64,000 nucleotides of DNA from JAFLTL01 sp964389525 (lineage in GTDB: Bacteria; Bacteroidota; Bacteroidia; Bacteroidales; Muribaculaceae): contig CAYMEX010000004.1 in NCBI GenBank assembly GCA_964389525.1, positions 62,001 through 126,000 of the forward strand, read 5' to 3'. Each line of letters opens with the position of its first letter. Position 1 is the stretch's first letter. Below are positions 17,972-25,878 of this stretch, piece after piece. The translations under genes were made by a program, and so were the position numbers. The notes under the pieces are model-generated. The model worked only from the letters and a program-made list of their open reading frames with translations, had not been told where the DNA came from and searched no databases.

Positions 17972-18823
17972 CTACCCCTCCAAATTATTTTTCACCTCCC
18001 TCTCGTCGTAGTGCCATTTCCGCAGATATTTCCGCAGCGCACTCTCCGGCACCCCCTCACGCCTCGCGATCTCACACACCGTCATATCGGTCGTGCGATA
18101 CAGCTCCACGCTGCCCGCATACTTCTCTGCAGTCGCGCGCGTAGGCCGCCGTCGCTTCCCGCTGCCGGTCAGAGCGTCAGACACCATACATCCCTTCGCC
18201 TTACGCCGCTTCACCGCACGCGCCTCCACTATATCACGGTGATAATACAGCAGATGCTCCCTCAGTCCTCCGTGCGATATCCCGTAGAGCTGTGCAGTGT
18301 GTCCTATCGTGTCATCCGAACTGCGCAGATGCTCCACCGCCGCCGCATACTGCCTGCGGCACCGCCGCTTAGTCTCCGCCGACTGACAGTTGTTATCCTT
18401 TAGCGCCAGTCGCTTTCTCGCACAGTTACGCTCCTCAAGCACCTCCGGGTAGTGACGCCTCAGATGATTGCCCAGACCCGTCGGATTCAATCCATGCCGG
18501 CGAGCGATCTGCGACACACTATCCTCCACATGGTTCAGGTCGCGACACTCCGCCACAGCCTTGCGATACTTCTCAGCCGTCGCCTCCATCTGGCCCCTCA
18601 CATCACGCAGTTTGCCGCACGCCTCCTCCTGCGTCGCCACACGTCCATGGCGCGCATACAGCAGGTCACGGTGATAGCGGCGCACATACGCCCTGAAAGC
18701 CGCCGCCGAGTGCCCCGTCATTTCGCATATCTTCGCCGCCGACAGCTCCGTGTTTTGGTACAGATCCAGCGCCCTACGGTACCGCTCCTCCTCACGGCCC
18801 CTGCACACCCTATCACCCATCAC
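17972..18823 (-). CDS. Protein of four tandem helix-turn-helix units
   Basis: 283 basic residues made of four diverged ~42-residue repeats, at about 14-55, 85-129, 158-199 and 234-275, separated by basic linkers. Each reads roughly Y-x-x-A-V-x-L-Y-(R/Q)-x-T-(D/E), then an HTH core (CEMTGHSAAAFRAYVRRYH; ARRHGLNPTGLGNHLRRHY; AQLYGISHGGLREHLLYYH; ARREGVPESALRKYLRKWH). The pattern is that of homeodomain-like or Psq-type DNA-binding HTHs in series. There is no recombinase or effector domain. I do not recognise a named family. It lies next to the fimbrial locus and starts beside a hairpin-repeat cluster; a role in binding repeated DNA is a guess. The two adjacent ATGs at the start are equivalent candidates. 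Confidence 0.65.
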   Translation of the reverse strand: MMGDRVCRGREEERYRRALDLYQNTELSAAKICEMTGHSAAAFRAYVRRYHRDLLYARHGRVATQEEACGKLRDVRGQMEATAEKYRKAVAECRDLNHVEDSVSQIARRHGLNPTGLGNHLRRHYPEVLEERNCARKRLALKDNNCQSAETKRRCRRQYAAAVEHLRSSDDTIGHTAQLYGISHGGLREHLLYYHRDIVEARAVKRRKAKGCMVSDALTGSGKRRRPTRATAEKYAGSVELYRTTDMTVCEIARREGVPESALRKYLRKWHYDEREVKNNLEG

Positions 18824-18839
18824 TCACCTCCCCCAAAAT

Positions 18840-19400
18840 CCAGGAATAGGGACGCACGGCTCGTGCGTCCACCCAACCCATTGTCCTGCAGAGGCGTGCG
18901 GCAGTACGCCCACATAGCCCCGATCCCGGCAACACGCACACCTCTCACCCACATCCCTGCAACGCGGGCGGCTTCCCACAAAGCCCGTGAAACGGGCGCA
19001 ACACGCATAGCACCGGGTGACCGCAGGGAACCCGGTGTACGCTGCACACCAGCACAAGAGCTGCAGCGCAGCGACACACACTTTCGAGTTTTTGTTTCGC
19101 AGCTCCGCAGCTCTTCTTCTCTACACACACGCCGCACGAGGCTGTCGCATCTATTGTAACCCCATGTTGCAGTCGCCTGACTGCTACATGAGGGATCACA
19201 CGGTACCACGCAACCCTGCATCCCGCCGCGCGGGTTGCACCTACCAGTCAAGGCATCGCAGATGCCGCAACCCGGCGCAGCCGGAGCTGAGCCCCATCCT
19301 GTGAGCGCAGCGAACAGGATGGGGGCTGCACACACACTGCCATCCAGTCTCGCAGAGACTGAACCATTCCCATCCCCTTTACACCCCCGCGTCATCACAC
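18840..19400. repeat. Cluster of diverse short hairpins (REP-like) near the fimbrial locus
   Basis: No gene is seen from 18824 to 19474. The stretch holds, in order, the GGACGCACG palindrome (18849-18870), a GGCGTGC/GTACGCC hairpin near 18900, GCCCGT-GAA-ACGGGC near 18985, CACCGGGT/ACCCGGTG near 19015, GCTGC-AGC-GCAGC near 19060, GCAGTC/GACTGC near 19175, CCCGC-CGC-GCGGG near 19225, GGCATC-GCA-GATGCC near 19255, CCGGC-GCA-GCCGG near 19275, CATCCTGT/ACAGGATG near 19300 and GTCTC-GCA-GAGAC near 19355. Related units recur in the clusters at 36 and 60.8 kb. Confidence 0.8.
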
Positions 19401-19474
19401 ACAATATACGTTTTGACACGAGGCAGTGGACCCCTTTCGAGCACCACCGCCTCATATCTACACATAAACAAAAC

Positions 19475-21586
19475 TTAATTGTTCCTATTCCTCACCGCCC
19501 TGACATTACCTGGAGTAGACCGTGGTGTGGATGTTGCGTTGCTACCTCCAACCATCATATATGCGGTTGAATGATCTACTGCCGGAGTCGATGACCAATA
19601 GTTACCACCAGTCGGGAACGCGCCACTCTGCCCCGATGCCGGCAAATACCACTTCACATCATCAAGAGTCACATTAACTTGACTTTCATAAACATACGGT
19701 TGCCCCAAAGATCCATCTTGTTTTTCTACCACAATAGAATACGCATTCTTTTTTATGCATGTCAGTGCTGCATAATTTCCATCTTTTTCAAGTGATCCCG
19801 AAGATGAAGTAACACTAAATCCATCTGAATTGATAATTTGTTGCTCAAATCCAATTATATTTCCACCTGCATTATTATACAACTCAAAAGTATTATTATC
19901 ACCATTGTTTGCATTCAACGTAGAACTTGGTGACATTACTCCATAATCAATTTCAACTGTTCCAGGAAAGCCATAACTAATGGTAACTCCCTTATAATTA
20001 TTATAACCTAAAAGTCTCCATACCAATATGTATAAATTTCCAAGCACTGGCCTATTTGCACTATACACCACCTTTCTATCCCAGTTAAATCCCCAAGGCA
20101 GATCCGTTTCTTCCTCAATATTCTCCATCAGGTAGTCTCCTGATACAGTCGGAGCCGACTGGCTTATCGTCGTCGACGCAACTTCCTTACCATCGACCGA
20201 GAGGGTTAAGATTGCATTGCGTTCCTCCTCTCCGATATTCTCCTCAAGGAAAACATAAACTGGTATGTTCTCACCGATAGCCGACATAGTCATGCTACCA
20301 GATGTCTTATACTTATCGTACTCAGCCTTCCACGTCGCATCATTACCAACTTCTGTCGGATATCCCGTCGGAGACTTAATCCAGAATCCCTGATTTTCCG
20401 GTCCATGCAGCTGATCACGGAACTTGCACCAACTCTGGTTTGAAGAAATCATCCAATTTTTCCCCTTTAGATCTTCAGCATTGACATTTATTGTATGGCG
20501 AACAAAATGGCAGTCCAGAGCATCAGTCGGCAGAGACTCTTCTACGAAATTAACCTTATACTCCGGCTCGATATTGATATTATACACCGTGGCGCCGCCC
20601 ATAGTCCATACACCACCGGCGAGCGAGGCTCTCAACTCCCTCTCCGTGCTCCCCGCAGGAGTAAACATTACCACCAGCTCGCAGTTAGTGCCGAGCGTCT
20701 GCGGCAGCATCATCAGAGTCTTCTCTATCGCTCCAAGAGCGATCCCGTTGCTGCCCTCAGTTACAGCCTCATCTAAAACGACCGTGTAATTACACGTCTG
20801 ATCCTCGCCTGCCTCATCAAGCGACCAGGCCCCAGCATTAGCGGCGTGGTGATAATATCCATGCTTCACCACATTTGTCAGCGTGATGCTGTTGATAGTT
20901 CCCGCCTGCATCTCAGTGCCAACCCTGAACTTCACCTGCGACAGAATATGCTTGAATGCCATCGGCACTTTTTCGCCGCTTTCGCTGTTATTCATCCTGT
21001 CAGTGCTGGCCACAACTATATCAGGCTGTTGCTCCGGCTCAGTCGGAGCTATATACGAAATGACAGCGTCACTCTCACCAGCTGGAGTCTGATATCTGTC
21101 AAAAAATAGAAAATCGTTGTTTACCGCCGGACTCATTCCAAAAAACGCCAGCTCACCACTCGTCGGCCAGTAATAAGTCGTGCCGGTCGCCCACGTATCC
21201 GCATTTTTTTTGGAAACATTCTCCTCGAAAAACAGCGACGGAGTCGTTGTCGATTCATTGGCGTAATAGTACGCATACACCTGAAAATTATCGAGATTAT
21301 CGGCACCCTCGACGGGTGTGCCACGCGATATATGCTTCTCCTCGATAAAATAGTCAGCCGTTTCGACAGTCACGGCGAGCGTGTCGGCTGTTTCAACCGA
21401 CTTCAGGGTGAGCGACTGATATGTTGAGGTCAACCCGCCACGCGACAGCCGGTCGGTCGACGTAGCTGTTACACCGAAGTTTATGCCCGGGCCGCCCGAT
21501 TGCTCGTTCATGTCTGCCAATTCATCGGTTGTGCAACCGGTCATCAACGCCAGCGTCGTTACGATACAAAAGAGTTTATTGTACAT
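19475..21586 (-). CDS. Large fimbrillin-family lipoprotein, probable minor or tip fimbrial subunit
   Basis: 703 residues from the ATG at 21586 (MYNKLFCIVTTLALMTGC). The lipobox Cys is C18, so it is exported and lipidated as in Mfa/FimA precursors. The first ~350 residues have the fimbrillin pattern: an FKHILSQVKFRV segment, TSxTSD-like turns and a YNINIEP end. A BACON-like segment with ISSNQSWCKF and ILTLSVDGKEVASTTISQSAP follows. The C-terminal ~180 residues resemble the FISUMP-type domain (WYLPASGQSGA, NYWSSTPA, NVRAVRN). It is the last gene of the fimbrial operon. The last ~450 bp of coding sequence are clearly more AT-rich than the rest, suggesting an exchanged C-terminal module. Confidence 0.8.
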   Translation of the reverse strand: MYNKLFCIVTTLALMTGCTTDELADMNEQSGGPGINFGVTATSTDRLSRGGLTSTYQSLTLKSVETADTLAVTVETADYFIEEKHISRGTPVEGADNLDNFQVYAYYYANESTTTPSLFFEENVSKKNADTWATGTTYYWPTSGELAFFGMSPAVNNDFLFFDRYQTPAGESDAVISYIAPTEPEQQPDIVVASTDRMNNSESGEKVPMAFKHILSQVKFRVGTEMQAGTINSITLTNVVKHGYYHHAANAGAWSLDEAGEDQTCNYTVVLDEAVTEGSNGIALGAIEKTLMMLPQTLGTNCELVVMFTPAGSTERELRASLAGGVWTMGGATVYNINIEPEYKVNFVEESLPTDALDCHFVRHTINVNAEDLKGKNWMISSNQSWCKFRDQLHGPENQGFWIKSPTGYPTEVGNDATWKAEYDKYKTSGSMTMSAIGENIPVYVFLEENIGEEERNAILTLSVDGKEVASTTISQSAPTVSGDYLMENIEEETDLPWGFNWDRKVVYSANRPVLGNLYILVWRLLGYNNYKGVTISYGFPGTVEIDYGVMSPSSTLNANNGDNNTFELYNNAGGNIIGFEQQIINSDGFSVTSSSGSLEKDGNYAALTCIKKNAYSIVVEKQDGSLGQPYVYESQVNVTLDDVKWYLPASGQSGAFPTGGNYWSSTPAVDHSTAYMMVGGSNATSTPRSTPGNVRAVRNRNN

Positions 21587-21659
21587 AATTTTGTCTGTGG
21601 TCGGGTTTAGATAATCCTGAATAATTCTTTGAGAGAGAGTCGAGTTTTTAAGTCGAATT

Positions 21660-21705
21660 TTGTTCGACAGGGGCGGAGACATCCCATCTACGCCCCTGTC
21701 GCTTT
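21660..21705 (-). terminator. Strong hairpin between the two fimbrillin genes (terminator or attenuator)
   Basis: Arms CGACAGGGGCG and CGCCCCTGTCG (about 21667-21677 and 21692-21702) pair perfectly downstream of the 315-residue fimbrillin stop. No long T run follows, so partial read-through is plausible. This would lower expression of the large downstream subunit relative to the main one. Confidence 0.5.
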
Positions 21706-21744
21706 GAGATATGTATTTACGCGTGTACTTTATGTTCCTTCTGC

Positions 21745-22692
21745 TTACTTCACTATGACAACATCCTCATTGTCGGCACCCCAAGCGTCTACAGATGCTA
21801 CAAACTCGATAGGCTTCAGCTCGTTCTCAGGGTCGATGTTATTAGGAGTGATTGTGGCTGTAAAGTTGTAGCTCGAACCATTTGCATAAGCAGCATCGTT
21901 GGGAAGTGCGATTGCTACATTCTGATGATTGTATGTTGTCTCAACACCGTTCACAATAGACACAACATTAAAGCTGATTGTAAGTGCCTGTGTTCCGGGT
22001 ATGATATACTGATAATCGGTCACTCCGCTTTGAGTATTGGCAATAGCTGAAGCAATATTCTCATATTCATAGACAGCTTCACCGGATTTTGTCCAAGCAC
22101 CATCGGCGATAGTAAGCACACCTGTTGCAGCAGCGTTGTCTATCTGAACATCGGTAATCTTCAATGTATAGGCACCTGATTCCATGCCGTTCACAAATGT
22201 GAACTTCACACGTGAAAGGGCGTGAGAGAAAGCGAGATCCACAGGCTCAATAGTCGTGTTGAGATCAGCGTAAGCTGCACGTGTCTGTGTTGCAAATACC
22301 AGGTCCTCGTTACCATTTGCCGTCTTGTTGTCGAAAGCAAATGTTGCGCCCTTGTCTGCAGTTGTAGCCGTGCACGGAGCCTCGTTGGATCCTACTGCGG
22401 TGAAAGCATATGCTTTATTTGCCTCCCAATACTGCACAGGGCTGTATGTGCATACACCATTGTTGGCATTAACGACCTGTGCATCGAAAATAAGACTGCC
22501 TGCTGCCGTACCCCAGACCTTAAACTGAGTAAGATTTGCAACAGTAAGCTCAGTTGCACGACCTGCGTTCTTGTCGATCATGGTCTTGAAGCCGATAGCT
22601 GCGCCCTGAGGCACTTCGACGGTCTCGTCGTTGGAGCAAGCCGTAGCTGTGAGCATAAGGGCTGCTGCTCCGTAAAGAATCACTTTTTTCAT
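21745..22692 (-). CDS. Fimbrillin-family lipoprotein, probable major fimbrial subunit
   Basis: 315 residues with lipoprotein signal MKKVILYGAAALMLTATAC (C19). The body has the fimbrillin A/Mfa1 pattern: IGFKTMIDKNAGRATELTVANL near the start, AFTAVGSNEAPCT, DLAFSHALSRVKFTFVNG and a C-terminal strand (PIEFVASVDAWGADNEDVVIVK) that could serve as the donor strand after protease processing, as described for Bacteroidales type V pili. Its single compact subunit size suggests the shaft protein. It is the third gene of the operon, 219 bp after the DUF5119 gene with hairpin repeats in the gap. Confidence 0.85.
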   Translation of the reverse strand: MKKVILYGAAALMLTATACSNDETVEVPQGAAIGFKTMIDKNAGRATELTVANLTQFKVWGTAAGSLIFDAQVVNANNGVCTYSPVQYWEANKAYAFTAVGSNEAPCTATTADKGATFAFDNKTANGNEDLVFATQTRAAYADLNTTIEPVDLAFSHALSRVKFTFVNGMESGAYTLKITDVQIDNAAATGVLTIADGAWTKSGEAVYEYENIASAIANTQSGVTDYQYIIPGTQALTISFNVVSIVNGVETTYNHQNVAIALPNDAAYANGSSYNFTATITPNNIDPENELKPIEFVASVDAWGADNEDVVIVK

Positions 22693-22769
22693 CTTGAATT
22701 AATTTAAGAATGTATATAATGATTATTGTTATTATTCTGATTTATATAGATGTACGACTCATGCACCCA

Positions 22770-22864
22770 TGTCCCGCCTCGTAGGGGCGTGCGACAGTAC
22801 GCCCACAATGCCCAACCTTGGCAATTCCCCCATCCGGGAGTAGGGACGCACGGCTCGTGCGTCC
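22770..22864. repeat. Hairpin repeats inside the fimbrial operon
   Basis: A GGGCGT/ACGCCC hairpin near 22783-22803 and a GGACGCACG palindrome at 22843-22864 lie in the 219-bp gap between the DUF5119 and fimbrillin genes. Both types also occur side by side at 18849-18910. Confidence 0.75.
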
Positions 22865-22911
22865 ACCGACAATAGTGGCGTCAGTACCCACCAATGCCAC
22901 TGCCTGCGGCA

Positions 22912-23958
22912 CTACAGCTTTATGTCGATGTCCTCCCATTCGCCCCAGCCGTCGACCGTCACGTTGAAGCCCTCGCCGCCTTCCCAGCCATCCTCGTCTG
23001 AGATCTTAAGCCCTTTCACGACGATCACACCGCCATGAGGCTGATTGGCAAACTGATCACTCACATCGAAGTCAAACTCGAAAATCTTGCCGTTGCGCAG
23101 ACGCACCTCCAGGTTCAGCGCGTTCTCACCCTCGGCACGCGTGTAGACCTCGCTCGGAAAATTCGGCGCGCCAAACGACTTCACGATCGCCTCCACACCC
23201 CACGGCTTCACCTCGCAGTCATAGAGCAGCGTCGCCTTCTCTTTCGACGTGTGGCCTGTGCTCAGCGATACACTTGCCGCCATGCCCGACAGCGCGCCGC
23301 GCGCTATGCCCACATAGTCGATACCCGACTCAAACTCATATCTGATCACATAGGTGTAGACAAGCGGCTGCATCGTCACCGACAGCTTCTGCGAATCCTT
23401 CACCTTCTCCTGCATGTAGTCGTCGATATAGTGGCCGTAAAGCATGTCGGGAGGAGCGACCGTCGACTCCGAGCGGCTGCTCTGAGCCGAAACAAACGGA
23501 TTGCCGCGGTAGGTGCCGCGCGAACGAGAGCGTGTCGTCGCCTTGGCCGACGCATAGCTGTCCATGTCGTCAAACTCGATGTACTCCGTGTCGTTGTTAT
23601 ACATGATAATCGAGTTTAGACCCGGACGCATACGTATCACACCGCCCGTAGCCGCGATATTGTCGACCAGACGGGGAGGCTCCTCGGCATACATTGCCAC
23701 ACGCACACCCTCCGGCACACCCGGAAGAAGCGAGGCATAAGTCATCCCCATCAGCGCATCGTCCCACGTGCCGCGCCAGTCCGTGGCGCCGTTGTAGAGC
23801 GTCTCCCACTGATGATTGTAGTCAATCCTCACATCCGTGTCATATCTCAGCGCATGCTCCGGATGATCAAAACACAGTTCCTTGTGATCGCACGACGACA
23901 TCGACATCACCAGTGCCAGAGCCGCTGCAGCATATGTTATGTGTCTGTAACGTTTCAT
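22912..23958 (-). CDS. DUF5119 lipoprotein of the fimbrial operon
   Basis: 348 residues with lipoprotein signal MKRYRHITYAAAALALVMSMSSC (C23). CDHKELCFDHPEHA directly after the Cys is the hallmark start of DUF5119 proteins, which sit with DUF3575 and fimbrillin genes in Bacteroidales; they likely act as fimbrial anchor or assembly factors. An earlier ATG at 23976 overlaps the stop of the DUF3575 gene as ATGA and would add six residues (MRRIKE). Both starts are possible; the overlap shows the two genes are translationally coupled. Confidence 0.85.
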   Translation of the reverse strand: MKRYRHITYAAAALALVMSMSSCDHKELCFDHPEHALRYDTDVRIDYNHQWETLYNGATDWRGTWDDALMGMTYASLLPGVPEGVRVAMYAEEPPRLVDNIAATGGVIRMRPGLNSIIMYNNDTEYIEFDDMDSYASAKATTRSRSRGTYRGNPFVSAQSSRSESTVAPPDMLYGHYIDDYMQEKVKDSQKLSVTMQPLVYTYVIRYEFESGIDYVGIARGALSGMAASVSLSTGHTSKEKATLLYDCEVKPWGVEAIVKSFGAPNFPSEVYTRAEGENALNLEVRLRNGKIFEFDFDVSDQFANQPHGGVIVVKGLKISDEDGWEGGEGFNVTVDGWGEWEDIDIKL

Positions 23959-23972
23959 CTCTTTTATACGCC

Positions 23973-25229
23973 TCATTTCTTTTCGTTTACATTGCCACGG
24001 CCAAGAAGCCATACAAGCGAGATCTCTGCCTTTGTCGGACCAAACCAGCGGCGGTTTCTCGTAGCGCCCCACACATAGTGGCCGTCGACAGGCGTGTACT
24101 TGTAGTACTTGCCGCCGAGATAACCCACACCGAGCGAGAAGTCGATATTCAGGTGACGCGACACCGGAAGCGAGAAACCATACTCGACACCTGCGCCCCA
24201 GTTGCAGCGCTCCCAGAGATTGCCTCCGGGCTTACCGCCCATATATCCCTTGCCGCCAAACTCAAAGTCATAGGTCACGACCTGGCCGTACACACCTATG
24301 TGATGTCCCGTCAGAGGCTTCTCGTGAGCCTGACGCCCGAACCACCAGCGCACATTCACATCGCCGCCATACACACGCCAGTAGCGATGCTTCGACTCCT
24401 TGCTCCACCAGCCGTACATCCAGTTGCCGCCCACACTCATATTCCTGCCCACATAAAAGTCGACACCGATATTCGGCACAAGAGCCGCGTCGTAGAGCAT
24501 ATTGGTCCTGATATCCATGTAGAACGGGTTGCCTTCATCCGCCGTCACGACGGTCTCCGTCACCTCCTCGGTCACAGTTTCAGTCACAGGCTCCGGCGCC
24601 GTCACTGTCTCCTCAGGCTCGACAGGCTCAGGCTGCTCCTTCTCCCACACCGTCACGATCACAGCGCTCGCATTGCGTATCTGGCTGAAAAAATGCCGCG
24701 CCATATAGTGCCACGAGCGTCCGCCCCGCAGATCCATCAGATGCTTCTTGCGGCTGTCGACAAGCGCGCCACGGTCATCATACGTAAACTCAGGCACATT
24801 CTTTATCACATCCACAGCCTCAGCCTTGTAAGGCATCTCCGACTGCTCCACAAGATCGGCGAGAAGATCCCATGCGATAAAACCGGCGCAGCGGTCCACA
24901 ACACTGTCGGGTATCGCGATGCGCGAGCGCACATACTGCTCAAGAGTCTCAAGACGCTGCTCCGAGAGAGACTGATTGCGGGCTATTGATCCCTCTGGCG
25001 AAGCCGAACCACCGAAACGCACCTCTATCAACTCATAGTTGCTGTCGGCCTTGACCTCCTCCAGAAAAGAGATCAGCTCATGCAGATGTTCGCCATTATT
25101 CGCATATGTCATATCCAGCGTCGCGTTTCCGACTCTGAAACCGACACTTGTCTCACAGCGTCGTTCCTGCCCGTAGAGCTGGACGCCGAGAAGCGACAAG
25201 AAAATCAATAGTAACCTTATACTTTTCAT
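23973..25229 (-). CDS. DUF3575 protein with OmpA-like N-terminal domain, first gene of the fimbrial operon
   Basis: 418 residues from the ATG at 25229, with a signal peptide (MKSIRLLLIFLSLLGVQLYGQ). Residues ~20-140 resemble an OmpA/MotB-type peptidoglycan-interaction domain (LIEVRFGGSASPEGS, NQSLSEQRLETLEQYVRSR). An acidic Pro/Glu/Val/Thr linker follows (EPVEPEETVTAPEPV). The last ~180 residues are the DUF3575 outer-membrane domain (NPFYMDIRTNMLYDAALVPNIG, GGDVNVRWWFG). The likely role is an outer-membrane anchor or assembly platform for fimbriae. Only ~30 bp separate it from the left inverted repeat of the promoter switch. Confidence 0.85.
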   Translation of the reverse strand: MKSIRLLLIFLSLLGVQLYGQERRCETSVGFRVGNATLDMTYANNGEHLHELISFLEEVKADSNYELIEVRFGGSASPEGSIARNQSLSEQRLETLEQYVRSRIAIPDSVVDRCAGFIAWDLLADLVEQSEMPYKAEAVDVIKNVPEFTYDDRGALVDSRKKHLMDLRGGRSWHYMARHFFSQIRNASAVIVTVWEKEQPEPVEPEETVTAPEPVTETVTEEVTETVVTADEGNPFYMDIRTNMLYDAALVPNIGVDFYVGRNMSVGGNWMYGWWSKESKHRYWRVYGGDVNVRWWFGRQAHEKPLTGHHIGVYGQVVTYDFEFGGKGYMGGKPGGNLWERCNWGAGVEYGFSLPVSRHLNIDFSLGVGYLGGKYYKYTPVDGHYVWGATRNRRWFGPTKAEISLVWLLGRGNVNEKK

Positions 25230-25255
25230 GTGATATAATGATATAGCCATGTCTT

Positions 25256-25282
25256 GGTCGCTCTCTTTCTAAGAGAGGGATC
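25256..25282. repeat. Left inversion site of the fimbrial promoter switch
   Basis: A 27-bp near-palindrome: right arm AAGAGAGGGATC, centre TCT (25268-25270), left arm matching in 10 of 12 positions. Its core of 22 bp is the exact reverse complement of the copy at 25453-25479. The asymmetric centre gives the site an orientation, as expected of a recombinase crossover site. Confidence 0.8.
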
Positions 25283-25467
25283 ACATCTCATATATCACTG
25301 ACTAAAAAGTAATTACATTAAACTGACATCCTGTCGGATGTCCCATGCTATACCTAATGTTAATTAGTAATGTTAAATTATTATTTTCCTGAAAAAAATA
25401 CTTATCACTTATTGTGACAATAAAAAAATGTTTCTATTTTTGCAGGCATCACGATCCCTCTCTTAGA
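25268..25467. promoter_or_regulatory. Putative invertible promoter segment controlling the fimbrial operon
   Basis: About 200 bp bounded by oppositely oriented 27-bp sites. A promoter (25412-25442) points right, away from the fimbrial genes, so the assembled state is OFF. Inversion would place the -7 box near 25293 on the minus strand and give a leader of about 55 nt before the DUF3575 ATG at 25229. It also holds a GACATCC/GGATGTC hairpin at about 25324-25343. No ORF lies inside. Confidence 0.75.
25412..25442 (+). promoter_or_regulatory. Promoter inside the invertible segment (OFF orientation)
   Basis: TTG (25412-25414), a 20-nt spacer and TATTTTTG (25435-25442) fit the Bacteroidetes consensus. 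In this orientation it reads into the right inversion site and the poly-G/gap region, where no plus-strand gene is seen. Confidence 0.8.
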
Positions 25468-25479
25468 AAGAGAGGGATC
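25453..25479. repeat. Right inversion site of the fimbrial promoter switch
   Basis: A perfect 27-bp palindrome with 12-bp arms (GATCCCTCTCTT and its complement) around the centre AGA (25465-25467), inverted relative to the TCT centre of the left site. Confidence 0.8.
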
Positions 25480-25504
25480 ACTTTTTATGCTTATACTCAG
25501 CTCC

Positions 25505-25568
<64 letters not shown>

Positions 25569-25663
25569 AAAATTTTTCTTTTTTTGCCGGCATCCCTATC
25601 CCCCTCTTAGCAAGAGAGGGATCAATTTTTATGCTTATACTCATCTACTTACCCCCCCCCCCC
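25569..25663. repeat. Error-like third copy of the switch region, ending in a C12 run
   Basis: After the gap the sequence repeats the region around the right inversion site (about 25425-25500) with scattered substitutions. It has a 27-bp site at 25597-25623 with three mismatches and TTTTTTTG in place of the -7 box. It ends in twelve C at 25652-25663. It may be a low-quality contig end covering the same locus or a genuine second site. Confidence 0.6.
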
Positions 25664-25667
25664 GAGA

Positions 25668-25691
25668 GTAGGGACGCACGGCTCGTGCGTC
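25668..25691. repeat. Interspersed palindrome, GGACGCACG family
   Basis: Same 9-bp-arm palindrome as at 4425, directly after the C12 run, with the last base pair degraded. Confidence 0.8.
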
Positions 25692-25711
25692 AACCTCATT
25701 CACTGCACTAT

Positions 25712-25812
25712 ATAATGCCTGAAAGGCATTTCAAAAAAAATGGCCGGGTACACCGTCAGGTGTGCCCGGTAAAAACGTAGGTAAAGCGTGTCTGAAAGAC
25801 ACCTCGTTACAC
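25712..25812. repeat. Three-hairpin repeat unit (GCCT-GAA-AGGC family)
   Basis: About 100 bp with three successive stem-loops: GCCT-GAA-AGGC, ACACC-GTCA-GGTGT with flanking CCGGG/CCCGG, and GTGTCT-GAA-AGACAC. Further copies are at 36275, 36430, 36644, 36799 and 58352. It lies between the C12 run and the recombinase gene. Confidence 0.85.
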
Positions 25813-25878
25813 ATATCGCCCGAACGCGATTGTTTCGCAACTCCGCAACTCTACATTTCCACACACCTACGCCCCCGC

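Noticed and set aside
18820..19455. Cys-rich 211-residue minus-strand frame
   Set aside because: It spans the hairpin cluster and is made of palindrome translations.
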